A stretch of 64,000 bases of DNA from Buxus sempervirens (GCA_947561395.2 OX387185.1:20548366-20612365); one strand, 5' to 3'. Positions 45,552-57,700 are shown, numbered from the stretch's first letter. Numbers and translations are program-made. The notes: generated by a model not told the origin, from the letters alone.

Positions 45552-47606
45552 TGTGAGACATGGAAAAATCACCTAGATGATTCCCTCCGTCATCACACGG
45601 GCTCAACAAAAATGGAAGAGTCGCCACCATTCAATTTTAGGTGTGAATGGGCACCAAAAATCATCAAAACAAGCAGAAAGGCAAATACTAGAGTAAAAAT
45701 AACTCTACTTGAAAATAAAATCCAGAGATGGGTAAGGGGATTAGATTATGAATGGGGGAAGGTGTTAGGCACCCCCACTCACCCACACAAGGTGGTTGCC
45801 AAGTGTTGTTCATGCTAAAAAATAAGAAAGCTTGCTAAAATAATCAAAAACCTTGAAAAAGGATTAAACAGTATGATACTTTCACATGAGAAATCCAATG
45901 AATTCCAAGATCATCTTTTATGTCAGTATCACTTCTGGGACATCACTATTAGACGAAAATCAAAACGAAATTTGAATAAAACCAAGTTGAGACAAATCCG
46001 GAAATTTTGGTAAAAGATAGAGCCATTTGTCTTGAAATCATTCAAATCCAATTTAAATTGAATCAAACCAAATCCATTTGAAAGATTTTGATAAATAGAA
46101 GACTCATGCAAATTTTCAATCAAATCCGGTTAAAACCCTAGGAGTTATGCTCCTTTTACATCTGCTGTTGGAAATCGGTAAAAGTAACAAGTGGGCAACT
46201 TTGGAAATTCATTTAGGAAAATTGGATCCATGTAAATCAGTGAATTTTTGCATGAATGAAGTTTGTAGGGCAATATTTCAAATGAAACTAGCCTCATACA
46301 AAACTTCATCCGCATGTGCCTTGGGTGACCTCCCGAACAGGCCCCAAAGATCACAGATTAACCCAGAAATGTGCTGTTGAGCAGTTCTGAGTAAATCAGT
46401 TACCCACGACACAAATGGAATAAAAAAGTTATGAAATCAACTAGATTTGAAATTAGACTTCTGAAGGAAAACACAGAAACAAAAATCACTCAAATCAGAC
46501 TTAAAACGAACACATGGTACTCATTCGAAGTGACAGGTTCAGCAATCGAACCTGAACTGTCTTGTCAACTTCGACTGAATGGTATCAAATATCCACATCA
46601 TAAAAATTGATGAAATTCTATAGACATAAACTAGACAGCCTTACCTTTCCCATGGCTTTGGAATCACTCCAAAATTCATCCAGATGCTGAAGTTATGAGT
46701 GTCTGAAGTTAGGGTATAGCTGCTATCCAGTTTAGACCTTTTAAAGTAAAATCAATCCAAAATGGTGATCAAGTGTGTGTGATCCATGCAATATAAATCA
46801 AAATCACTTGAAAAAGTGTTGAAGAACCTCTAGGAAGAAATAGGGCACAAGTTTGGCTCACCATTCTCTCCGATTGGAGAGAATATGCCAAAAACCCTAA
46901 AATTGAGCAAAAATGCCCAAAACTGAGAGGTTAGACCTAGAGGTCTTCAATACTCAAGATAAACTTGATTGAAATCAAATAGAAACATCCCAGAAATGCT
47001 TTGGGCTATTTATTTCAGATTTATCATAATGAATGCAATAGATCCGAAATACAAGTCGATTTCGACAAAAACAAGTGCAATATGTGTGTATGTGTAAAAA
47101 TCATTTCTTCAAATATAACAACATATAGCATTCATATCAATCAAATGGGGTTCTAAAAAACCTATGGTTCCATTCCATTCTCGTTTCCCTTAGTTCTCTC
47201 TCCCCGTTTTACGGTTCTTCGAGATAGTCTTGGGGTACTTTGAGTATGAAACGGTTTTCATAGAACAAAAGGCTTTTCAAAAGGGTTCTAACACTAAGGA
47301 TCAATCCTCAGTCTCGTTTCCCCTAGATCCTTCTTCACATTTTACGGCTAGAGGGAGTCTTGAGGTACTTTGAGTAGAGGAAGGGGTTGTATACACAAAG
47401 ATTAAGCCATTGTTCTACAGAAAGGTAGAAGAAAAGAGCTAACCCTAGAATGTAAAGACAGAAAAATAAAGAGGGTTTCAGGCTTATCTGGGTTTCTGGA
47501 AGTAGTGCGGCAGCGGTTCTCTTCTTCACTCGGAGCTCTTCAACCTCCAATTTATGGCAAAAATTCTTGGCAAAAGTTAATGGCCATTTGCTTGAGAAGA
47601 GGCCTC

Positions 47607-47616
47607 CTATTTATAG
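47607..47616 (-). promoter_or_regulatory. TATA box of the Tat LTR
   Basis: CTATTTATAG in CCTCCTATTTATAGGCA. The downstream donor-like site is damaged here (CCAG|ATAAGC near 47480-47500). Confidence 0.6.
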
Positions 47617-47890
47617 GCAAAGGCTAGGGTTAAGGGTGCCCTAATGCTAGACACAAAATGATGTCTAGAATCCCCCACACTTAACCCTAAGGCTATTTTC
47701 GAGATTTCCACTCCTTAAACAAAGGATATGATGGTAAAAAGTGAAAACTTTCGGAAAACCCTAATTTTGAGCAAAAACCTTGTATCTGACAACTCAGGTT
47801 GGATACAAGCAGTTTTCTTTGTATCCGACATTATCTGTCGGATAAAAAAAGAAGAAGCTTTTATCCGAATTTTAACACAAGTAATAGTTT

Positions 47891-47964
47891 TTTACATGTA
47901 ATATCATTTAAGTAAATGTCCTCAAATTTTTTAATCTCCATTTACTTAAGATATTACATGTAAA
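47891..47964. repeat. long imperfect palindrome in LTR U3
   Basis: Arms TTTACATGTAATATC(ATT)TAAGTAAATG (47891-47918) and its complement (47939-47964) match except for a 2-3 base indel, with a 20-base loop. It is followed at 47975-47988 by a run of 14 C. It lies about 0.3 kb upstream of the TATA box in LTR sense. Confidence 0.7.
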
Positions 47965-48422
47965 TAAGCAAACACCCCCCCCCCCCCCATTTGAATCCAT
48001 TAAAAATAGTTCCAGACCCAAATTTCAAGTGAATAAAAAGTCAACTTTCCAGTTCCAAGATAAATTCCGGTTTTCAGGTCTGGAAAAAAGATTCAACATA
48101 TTAAAACCAAGGTATTCGTCAAGATTTAAAATCTCAAAAAATTCTTTTATGCAATAACATGGCTAAAAACCTGATTACAGGGAAAAATTATCTTGAAATC
48201 TTGCTTTAAAAAATATTTCATTTTCTGGGGTCAAAAGTCAACAAAATTCAACCGGAAAAAGTTTGACTTTGCACAAAAGATTGCATTCGGGCCTTTTCCT
48301 TTACGGTTTTGGATTCAAATGGGTTAAGGATCTCAAACCCAATGCTAAGAATTGAAAATTCCAATAAGATATTTCTCTCTTTCATGATTTATAAAAAATC
48401 ATGCACTTTTGGGGTGTCTACA

Positions 48423-50479
48423 ACTGCCCCTCCTTGCTGAAGTTGTAAGACAAAGAACAGCAAAGAATAGACACAACTCAAAATTGCACGTTTGAAAGAC
48501 ATCTCTTTAATTGAACTTGCTTTGATCAAACAAATGAGTGATAAAAAAATGGATTTGAAGATAGCCAATGAAACCCCTGCTTGAAGTCTGATGGGGTGGC
48601 GTCTCTTCCTTATCTCAAATTTCTTGGAGCACTCGTGGCTATGAAAAGAAATCTGAGACAAGCAAATTTTGAAAAGAATGTGGATTTAAAATTGACCTCT
48701 GCAAACTCAATTGCTTTTTATGTTTTTCATCTTTACAGCTCAACAATAAGGAAGGAAATATTTTATTGAATTTTCTTGATTGATTTTTTTATTTGACATA
48801 CCTGGGTGCCATTTGATGCCCAAACCTGTGCTTGAATATTCTGCAACTTGCTTTTGCTTCTTCATCTTCTTGCTCTCTCAATAATGTTGTATGTGCCGTT
48901 GTTGCCCATAACTTGCCTTTATGCTTCTCAACTGCCCAAGTGACTGCCCTCCTCTTTGATTGATGGATTTGAAAATCATGATCTGTTGATCTAACCTCAT
49001 GCCCTTACTACCCATGATCTCTCCTTCATGCCTTCTTACTGCCCTAGTAAAATCCTTCTTCAGAATTGGAAACCCTTGCTTAAAGGAGAAAACATGAACT
49101 ACTTTGAAGCTTATTTTTTTTCAAATCCGAAGACTAAGGCTTGACTACTTCTTCCAGATGCTGTAATTTATTCCAATGAACACCCAGAGGGAAAGACTCT
49201 GAGCATGCCCCGATTTTTGGTTGCTTGAAGAAGTATTTGCCCCTCAGCAGAGATAATCCCCTTTTTTTTTTCTTTTTTTCTTTTCCTTCTTTTTTTATTT
49301 TTTATTTTTACCTTTGCCAAAAAGAAACCCTAATAAAAGAATGCAAATGCAAAAATCAGAAAATATGTTTTCTACTAGTGGCTTCAAAATTCTCTAATGC
49401 TTGCAAAACCAATGTTTTTATGAAAAGACAGATGCTCATCATAGGCCAAAAATATATATTTTTTGCTTTTCTGTGTTTTTATATTTGTTTTGAAAAATGA
49501 TCCAACCACTTATTAGCATGTAATCCAAAAGAATTAAAATCAAGTTGAATAATGAGAAGATTATTTCAGAAAATGAAGAAAGACCAAAATTAGCCTTCAG
49601 AACCTTTAGAATCATTCTCATGACCATCGGCTTATCAATTGATGCTCCAAATATGACGACTCTTTCAATCTGACTATTTTACCCCAGTCTAGAAAGACAT
49701 TTTCCTTCATCCAATTGAAGGGCAATTGTTTCTCCATTGTATCCATGATATGAGAATTTATGACTTCAACTTCAGCAATAATTTCCTAATGGCAATTTTG
49801 ATGGCCATCAACTTTTTCATAGATGATTTATATCATAGTTATGATTATGTTGCTTCAATCTTGAGAAGAGAATTTTCCTCAATCACTCGAAAAGTGACTG
49901 TATCTCAAAATAACCACCTAGATAGCTGATTATTTGCCACGTAGCGCCTTTTCGGGTTTTCACTACATTTTCTCCATTTTTTTTCATTTTTTTAATCCTT
50001 CATCACCAGCAACTATGTAGTCAAAACTGCCTTAATTCAAAATTTCTTAATCAAAGAGGACTTATGAATGGGACGAAATGAAGGCTTGGTATTTGTTTAG
50101 AAAGAAAAGGAATAAAAGGCTCAAATACCATATGATCAAATGGGTTAACTAAAATTGTAATTCTTAAGGCATTTTTTTTTTGGGAATGAATACAAAATTG
50201 CCTCCAGTAATGAAGTTCTTCCCCTACTTTGATTTCTTCATTTGAAGCTTATTCCCCAATATTGAACTTCTTTTCTCGTTCTTCTCTTCACAATTTTGAA
50301 GATATAGCATTTGATGATCTCTTTTTCTTCTTTCTTCCTTTTTTTTAATTTCTTTGCCCCCTTTTCATAAAAAACCTTCAAAATCTCTTTTGAACTTCAA
50401 TAATGCCCCTTCATTCCTTTTTTTTTTTGCCTTAATAAATTTGCCTCAGTGTGGGGTTACAATTCTCAGTTTAGGTTAC
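48423..50479 (-). mobile_element. 3' untranslated internal region of the minus-strand Tat element
   Basis: No open frames. It is rich in homopolymer T/A and GCCCC words. The polypurine tract is at 48423-48435 on the minus strand. On the minus strand the far end (50479 leftwards) shows ACTGAGGCAA, AGGCA, an A run and GAAGGGGC, resembling the start of the element C 3' region at 63890-63940 (ACTGGGGCAA, AGGGGCA, A run). Element C is therefore inserted in this region. Confidence 0.5.
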
Positions 50480-50594
50480 TGTAAACACCCCAAATTGAAC
50501 TACAAAATGAGAAAATAATGAAAAAAGTAATTGGAAATTAAAACAGGCCAAAAATGCATGAAAATGAATAATTTAAGCTTGGACTGTATTGTAT

Positions 50595-50700
50595 CTACGG
50601 GCTAAGCGCGCCCGAATTTTATATACGGGCACGCATCGCCCGTAATACATATACGGACACCTCTGGACCGTAAGGCATTTACGGGCACATCAGACTCGTG
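50595..50700 (+). promoter_or_regulatory. TACGGGC motif cluster upstream of TATA
   Basis: At least six direct or inverted copies of (T)ACGG(G)C or GCCCGTA lie in about 105 bp, 190-290 bp before the TATA box. Corresponding clusters are at 59880-59990 (solo LTR) and 53518-53640 (leader of element C). Confidence 0.45.
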
Positions 50701-50885
50701 CGAGTTCTGTTCTTCTCTCGATTTCTGAGCCTTATCTTTAATCCAATATCCCTTTAAATGAGCGAATTATATATTTTATTCGTGCGAAATATCTTTGTGG
50801 ATAAAGGATGGGCATGATCTTGTGTTTAACTCAAACTGAAACTCTATCTTGCCAAACCTTGGACAAACCATACCCTTGGGTTTGC

Positions 50886-50895
50886 CTATAAATAG
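50886..50895 (+). promoter_or_regulatory. TATA box of element C
   Basis: CTATAAATAG in GCCTATAAATAGAGGGCC. Transcription would start about 25-35 bp downstream, near 50920. Confidence 0.7.
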
Positions 50896-50986
50896 AGGGC
50901 CTTTCCTCAAGCAAAAGGCCACGAAAATTTGAAGTCTAAGGAGCTCCAAGAGAAGAGAGGAATCCCTGCTGCCTTGCCTGCTCAAT

Positions 50987-50998
50987 CCAGGTAAGTCT
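50987..50998 (+). promoter_or_regulatory. candidate 5' splice site in LTR
   Basis: CCAG|GTAAGTCT fits the plant donor consensus fully. The stretch from the predicted start site to this donor (about 70 nt) contains no ATG. The solo LTR of the same family keeps the site (minus strand, 59573-59582). Confidence 0.55.
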
Positions 50999-51059
50999 CT
51001 TTTCCCTTTTATTTTTCTGTCTTCAATTCTAGATGTAATAGGATCTTCTCTATTGCTGT

Positions 51060-51348
51060 AGAATAAGGCCATCTTTTGTACTTGTATTCTTAAACTTGCC
51101 TCTAAGTACCTCAAGAGTCTCTCTAGCCGTAAAACATGAAGAGAGAGCTAGGGGAAAAGAGAACAGGTGGATCCCTAGAATAGAACCCCATATCTGTTTT
51201 TCTCCTTTTTTCTAGAATAAGGCCTTTGATTGTGTTTGTATACTCAAACCTATCTCCAAGTACCTCAAGAATCATCTCTAGCCGTAAAACGTGAAGAGAG
51301 AGCTAGGGGAAAAGAGAACAGGTGGATCCGTAGAGTAGACCCCCATGT
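51060..51348 (+). repeat. tandemly duplicated block in the LTR
   Basis: Copies at about 51060-51193 and 51214-51348 each contain AAGTACCTCAAGA, CTCTAGCCGTAAAAC, GAAGAGAGAGCTAGGGG and ACAGGTGGATCC. The duplication is shared by solo LTR 58311 (59217-59515) and, diverged, by LTR 45552 (47170-47390), so it predates the split of these subfamilies. Confidence 0.75.
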
Positions 51349-52281
51349 GCTCTAATCTGTGAGATGTGGCTGTTTTAAATATCTTGATCATGTTTTAATG
51401 GTTTTTATGATGAATCTGAATGAATCCATGAATCTATGATGTTTATAGCATGAGATCCCCACTTTTTTATATAAAATTTGGATTTTTCACCACTTTTGCA
51501 CCTACAGCACTGTTTTCGTGATTTTTGTGATTTTAGGCTAAGATCTTGGATTTATCATGATCAATATGGTAGGTCTGGAAACAAAAGCCTGAAAGTAAAT
51601 TCTAGGGTTTCATGAAGTTGTTTTTAAATCGTTTTTCATTATTGAGAGAAGACCCTAAGGTCTAAGTTCTCCTCTTTTGATGTTCTTCATCAACGTGGGT
51701 ATTTTTGGTTTTGATTTTCTGATTTAATGTGAAATTTGGGCTATATCTATATCCTGGACTATTCAACTTCAATTTTGAAATATTTTATAAAAATCATATT
51801 TTTCTAGATTTCCAGAATTTAACTTGAAGCCAGATTTTTGGATTTTTCACTTTAAATTGATTTTATCTCAATTTTATTTTGATCATGAAACCCTAGGAAT
51901 GGTATGATCATATTTGAAAGCTCTGGATCAAACAGAATATTCGTATGAAAAAACCATACAAGTTTTGTCTTTATGTGATTTTTCATGAATTTTATAGCAA
52001 GCCCTTTTTTCTTTGAAAAACATGAACAATACCTGGTAACCGCTTTGTGTGGATGAATAGGGGTGCCTAACACCTTCCCCTGTTTATAACCTAATCCCCT
52101 TACCCATCTCTGGTTGTTTTTTTAGGAGGGTTATTTTTACCCTAAAATTGCCCTTTGAGCTTATTTAATATTTTGGTGTCCATTCACACCTAAATTGAAT
52201 GGTGGCGACTCTTTGTTTTATTTAATCCCGTGTGATGATTGAGGAAGTCATTGGGATTCGATTTTTCCCATGTCTCACAAC

Positions 52282-52299
52282 TGGCGACTCTGCTGGGGA
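52282..52299 (+). other. primer binding site of element C
   Basis: TGGCGACTCTGCTGGGGA lies two bases after the LTR end. This matches the PBS type reported for Ogre/Tat elements, thought to pair with a tRNA-Arg; the tRNA assignment is from memory. Confidence 0.75.
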
Positions 52300-54734
52300 T
52301 TTGAGGATTTCAGCCTTTTGGTGTTAGTTCATGTTTTTGATATTTTGGATTTGCTTGCTATTTTGTGTTCTTAAGTATGTTGGGTATGTTTTAAATCTGA
52401 ATTATGGCTTAAGAATTCATGGGGGTAGAAACCTGTTTAATTTTGATTTATAGGATTGTTTCTACAAACATGCGTAGGGGAGGTTCGTTTTGCTGAACCA
52501 TGTTTATTTCTTGCTATATTTTAATGATAGCATGTTTTAATTTTCAGCATGATCTCCATGATGCATTTTTGGGTGTATAATATGATCATATGTTTGCATG
52601 ATTAGATGATTTTTTTATGAGCATGTTTTAGGTGCTATAAGATTGTTTTGTGTATTTGTTTACTTTAAATATGCTTTCCTACTATGCCTTGGTTTGTTTA
52701 TGCATGGCTGCGAAAAGAGTGGCAAGGGTTTGGGACGTTGTGAATGCACCCTATTTTTACAATGCACTGTGCACATTTTATTTTTTACACAGCCTACCCT
52801 TAACCTATAGGAAGTTGAACCCGAATGTGTGTAGCTTAGCGCAACAAGGTCGATACTTCGGAAAGCGAAAGTGAAAACATTCACCTTAGAACTTTGAGCT
52901 AATGATGTGATGATAACGTGGATCTATGATTCTGGTCATCACTAGGCTTGAGCGATAAGTTGCAATTAAGCCAAAACCCAAAACCCCTACGCTTGAAGGT
53001 GGAGTTACACGTTTTTGGCTAAAGTACACAATTACGTGGGGATATGGGCTTGTAATTGTGGGAAGGCCGTTTGCATGGCTTACAAACCAGGGCATAATGC
53101 GGATGCCATAGTGAAGGTAAACAAGGTAACAAGGTAATCCTATTTTTCTATATTGTTTTCATGTCATAGGGGTGTCATGGTGTCCATCAATTCGGGATAA
53201 AATTGGTCCCAAAATATGCATGTTTCCTAAAATTGGTGTAGCCCATAGGAAGAGTTTTTAACTCTGTTTAGAATCAATCCTACCCAATGTTCATGCAAGA
53301 GTCAACAAAAGGGTACCAAATTCTTGAGTATGGTGTCAATTTGGAGGGTACATGTGCCCTCCTAAACATGTGTTTTAGCAAAAAGGTCAAGGTCCACTTT
53401 GGGACAGTTTAGAAGCTTTGCAATGGGTGAATTGTATGTTTGGATGAGCAATTAAAGTGATCAAACCATGTAAAAACTGAGAAAACATAAAAGAGCTCCG
53501 TAAAACTGCATTTGATACACGGGCTAGACTCGTCCGTATTAGTTATACGGGCTGGGTTCGCCCGAGTTTTCCATACGGTCACGGCTCGCTCGTAATTTGA
53601 ATACGGGCAGGGCTGGACCGTACTGTGTATACGGTTTTCTCAGAAAATTCAATTTTAATCAGTTTTTCCCACTAAATCTTAGTCTTTTAACCTTTAAATA
53701 ATGATAAAGGGAAATGAGTTTGAATAAAATGCTTCAAAAAAAAAAGAAATGTAAGAGAAAATCCTTTGGGCCTCTGAAAGCCTTTGAATTTCAGACTTTT
53801 TCTCAAAAACTCTTTAGGCCTCTGAAAGCCTTTGAATTTCAGACTTTTTCTCAAAAAACTCCTTGGGCCTCTGAAAGCCTTTGAATTTCAGATCTTTTGG
53901 GCCTCTGAAAGCCTTTGAATTTTAGATCTTTTTCCTTTGGGCCTCTGATAGCCTTTGAATTTCAGATCTTTTGGGCTTCTGAAAGCCTTTGAATTTCAGA
54001 TCTTTTGGGCCTCTGAAAGCCTTTGAATTTCAGATCTTTTTTTTCCTTTTGGGCCTCTGAAAGCCTTTGAATTTCAGATCTTTTGGGCCTCTGAAAGCCT
54101 TTGAATTTCAGATCTTTTTCTTTTGGGCCTCTGAAAGCCTTTGAATTTTAGATCTTTTGGGCCTCTGAAAGCCTTTGAATTTTAGATCTTTTGGGCCTCT
54201 GAAAGCTTTTGAATTTCAAATCTTTGGGCCTCTGAAAGCCTTTGAATTTCAGAATTTTTCTCAAAAACTCCTTGGGCCTCTGACAGCCTTTGAATTTCAG
54301 ACTTTTTCTCAAAAACTCCTTGGGCCTCTGAAAGCCTTTGAATTTCAGACTTTTTCTCAAAAACTCTTTGGGCCTCTGAAAGCCTTTGAATTTCAGACTT
54401 TTGTCAAAAATCCCTGGGCCTCTGAAATCCTCTGAATTTCAAACCTTTTCCAAAAATATCCCTGGGCCTCTGAAAGCCTTTGAATTTCAGACCTTTTTCA
54501 AAAATACCCCCAGGCCTCTGAAAGCCTTTGAATTTTAGATCATTTTCTCTTTATTGTGGGACCTGTTGGAAGCCCTAGAATATTCCAACAATTCAATTCA
54601 AAAAAAGAAGAAGAAAAGAAGCAAATAAAGAAACAAAATCCAAACTTGTGTTCACCCAGCTTGCACATAGGCATTCCTAGGCATGTGAATGAAATTAATT
54701 GGGCACTGATATTTTTCCTTTATCTTTTTGCTAG
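52300..54734 (+). other. long 5' leader of element C
   Basis: A 2.4 kb stretch between PBS and gag without a credible gene and with many ATG triplets. It contains a TACGGGC cluster resembling LTR U3 (53518-53640) and a 19-copy minisatellite (53768-54540). It ends in a pyrimidine tract and AG (54721-54734). Ogre elements can carry an extra ORF here; none survives in this copy. Confidence 0.6.
53768..54540 (+). repeat. 19-copy minisatellite in the element C leader
   Basis: The unit core is GGGCCTCTGAAAGCC then TTTGAATTTCAGA. Two unit lengths are mixed: about 34 bp (core plus TCTTTT) and about 46-48 bp (core plus CTTTTTCTCAAAAACTCCTT). Long units sit at both ends of the array and short units in the middle. 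Copies differ by only a few bases, which implies recent amplification. Confidence 0.9.
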
Positions 54735-54735
54735 G
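54721..54735 (+). promoter_or_regulatory. candidate 3' splice site before gag
   Basis: TATCTTTTTGCTAG|G. The next ATG downstream is 54788, the likely gag start, with no ATG between. Pairs with the donor at 50990/50991 in the proposed leader intron. Confidence 0.5.
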
Positions 54736-54787
54736 TACTAATACACTTGCAATCATAGCTCCTGTAATCAGATCAAGAGCTCGCGCT

Positions 54788-57700
54788 ATGAATCCCATTG
54801 AGGCTGAAGCTGATGCTCCTCACCCAGATATTCTCTTGCTTCAGGAGCAAGTGGCAGGACTGGCCCGAATGCTTGAAAACATCCTGTCGGTGCAGGCCCA
54901 ACAAGTGAAAGCCCAAAATCAAGCATCCACTTCCAACCCAGCACCTCCACCACAAATCAACATTCCACCTCCGGTTCAACCTATTCCTGAACCCATCTAT
55001 GAACCCACCCCTGAACCTATACTGATTAGGGATGAGACAGTGGAATCGGACAAAGCCAAGGAAAAGGAAAGGATGAGGGAAGAAGTTGAAAGGAAGTTCA
55101 TGCACAAACTTGAAATGATCCAAGACAAACTGAGTGAAGTAAAAGGGGTGAACAACTTCGGGGGCACCAATTTTGAGGACTTATGCCTGTACCCTAATGT
55201 TAACCTGCCGGCTAAGTTCAAATGCCCAGACCTAGACAAATATGATGGCACTGGCTGCCCCATGAGTCATCTAAAGTTGTACTGCGGTGCCCTATGCCAG
55301 TTCGGGCAAGATGAGGGCGTCTTGATTCAGCTCTTTCAAAGGAGCCTAACTGGAACTGCATTGATATGGTTCACCACTTTAGGCCACGGAAATATCAAAA
55401 GATGGAAGGACCTAACAGATGCCTTCTTAGCTCAGTACTGGTTTAATTCAGAAATCGTGCCAAACAGGTACGATATAATGAGAATGAGCAAAGGAAGGGA
55501 TGAATCCGTGAGGCAGTATGCTATGAGATGGAGGGAGACGGCCTCCCAGGTCAGGCCACCCATGCTAGAACAGGAAATGATTTCCACTTTCATTAGTACG
55601 CTGGGTCAACCATTCTACAGCCACCTGGTGGGTTAGACCACCACTAATTTTGCGGCTTTGGTACAAGTGGCCGACCGAATTGAAGATGGGATAAGGTCAT
55701 TTAAAATAATTGACCACTCCGCTATGGTCAGTCCGCAAGACCCCAACCTAAAGAAAGGAAGTGGGCTAAAAAAGAATGGGAACAAAAAAGAATGGGAGGT
55801 GAATATGGTACAGTCACCATCGGGCCCTAACAAGCCCATACAAATCAACATACCTGCTCACTTTCCTACTCCACCTGCCCCATCTACCCAGGCCCCCATG
55901 AGGGTTAATGTTCCAGCAGCACCCTCAGACCAAAAAAGGGTTTTTACTAAGGAGGAAAAGGATGCCTATTTCGCAGCAAGGAGAAATAGGGTTTTCACCC
56001 CTATTCCAATGACTCCTTCTCAGTTGCTGCCCACTTTATTGAAAGTAGGATATATCACTTTAAGAGAACCCAATTCGAATGCATCCAAGGGGAGAAATTT
56101 TGACCCCTCCACCACTTGTGATTACCACATAGGTGCACCTGAGCACCCTATTGACAAGTGCTGGCCTTTGAAACATGCAATTCAGGATTTACTGGACCAA
56201 AATTCCCTGTTTTTCAATACAGGGGCTCCCAATCCTCCCAGAACAGACATTGGCCAAAACCCATTGCCTCAGCATCATGGGGCAGGCCCCTCTAATGTCA
56301 TAGGGGTAATTTCCTCTGATAAAATAACTTTTGACCCATCCCAGTTAATTGCTCCTATAGGGACAACGGTCAAGGTTTATTTTGACAGAATAAATAAGGA
56401 TAAAGAAATAAATGTAATTTCAAAAGGAAATGATCGTGCTGCTGAGAGCATTAGCTCGGCTCTGGACCGGGTCTCATCCCTCATGGCCCAATTAAACATT
56501 GCAAAGCCACCTTTGGTTATCAATTGCAGTCCATCCACCCATTTTTCACCCATTCAGTCAAAACCACCATTGGTCATAAACTGTGACCATCTTAATGCAT
56601 CAGTCACTTCTACAACCCCTCAACCAAGACAACTTCCACCATTGGTTGTTAATATCCCTCTCACTCAAATTTCATCATCCAAGTCCAAACTTCCTCCCTT
56701 GGTGATAAATGTCCCTAAGCTTTCCTACTCTGAATCGGCTGTACCATGGAACTACAGTGAAGGCTATAACACTACATTCCCTGCAGCTGAGGCAGAAAGC
56801 AAGAAAGAAGTGAACCTCATGATGAGGTCAGGAAAATGTGTAGGGGTGGAAAAAAAACAAAAGGAGATAGAAAAAGAAAAGGAAGAAGAGAAAAATAAAG
56901 GAAATGCCAAGGTAGGGGAAGATGCCAGTCAGGTAACTAGTAGTGAGGCTGCTGACCTCATTAAAATCATAAAAAAGAGTGAGTTCAACATTGTCGAGCA
57001 GTTGAACAAAGTCCCTGCCCAGATCTCAATACTGGGCCTATTGTTAAATTCTGAAAAACATAGGGACTCCTTGTTAAGGATACTTCAGGGGGCCCATGTG
57101 CCTAAAAACATTGAACCAGACCAACTAGGCAAGATGGTTGGTCAGATTTTATCTCATAATGTTATAACTTTTTCTGAGACTGAAATCAGCCCAACAGGGT
57201 ACCATCATGTTGACCCATTGCACATAGCTGTGCTCAGTAAGGGTTGCATGATAGCCCGGGTCTTGATTGATAATGGGTTGGCTCTGAATGTCTGCCCGTT
57301 AATAACCTTTGTTAAGCTCGGTTTGGAGCAAAACAAAATTAAACAAAATGGAAGAATCATAAGAGCATTTGACAGCTCCAAAACACATTCCCTAGGGGAG
57401 GTTGAACTGCCGGTCACAATTGGACCGTATATTTTTAACATCACATTTGAAGTGATGGATATACCTGCAGCCTTCAACTTACTCCTAGGAAGGCCGTGGA
57501 TTCATACAGATAGGGCTATACCATCTACCCTCCACCAAAGAGTCAAATATATTAGAGGGCAAAAGGTGATTACTGTCCTAGCTGAAAATTTGGTTCCTCC
57601 CATGTGGTCCCCTGATGTACCCTACATAAACATGGAAATGACTGCTGACAAGATGACATTTCACTCTTTCCAGTTTGAAACTGTTAATTTCATACCTGGG

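Larger units (their letters stand above)
45552..48422 (-). mobile_element. 3' LTR of a minus-strand Tat-type element
   Basis: 2871 bp, TGTGAGACATGG...GGGGTGTCTACA. It has the Tat LTR hallmarks GAGTCGCCACCATT (45615), AGATGGGTAAGGGGATTAG (45724) and TATA box CTATTTATAG (47607-47616). Next to its 5' end lies a purine-rich tract (minus strand AAGGAGGGGCAGT), which marks it as a 3' LTR with internal sequence to the right. It is longer than the LTRs of element C and is a different subfamily. The left flank ACTCC and the right ACTGC differ at one base, so a solo LTR is less likely. Confidence 0.75.
50480..52279 (+). repeat. 5' LTR of element C
   Basis: 1800 bp, TGTAAACACCCC...CATGTCTCACA. It contains a TACGGGC/GCCCGTA cluster (50595-50700), TATA box (50886-50895), donor-like CCAG|GTAAGT (50987-50996), a duplicated block (51060-51348) and TGGCGACTCT (52202-52211). 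The same family as solo LTR 58311-60089. Confidence 0.9.

Noticed and set aside
45547..48427. LTR 45552-48422 as a solo LTR with target duplication ACTCC/ACTGC
   Set aside because: The two pentamers differ. A purine-rich tract adjoins the 5' end, and the sequence to the right looks like a Tat 3' untranslated region rather than the continuation of the LINE ORF2.
54148..54435. Repetitive open frames on both strands (KFKGFQRPK and FGPLKAFEFQ repeats)
   Set aside because: They are by-products of the minisatellite, occur on both strands and have no start context or partner domain.
53768..54540. CRISPR-like array
   Set aside because: The units abut without unique spacers, the genome is a plant, and the array is inside a retrotransposon.
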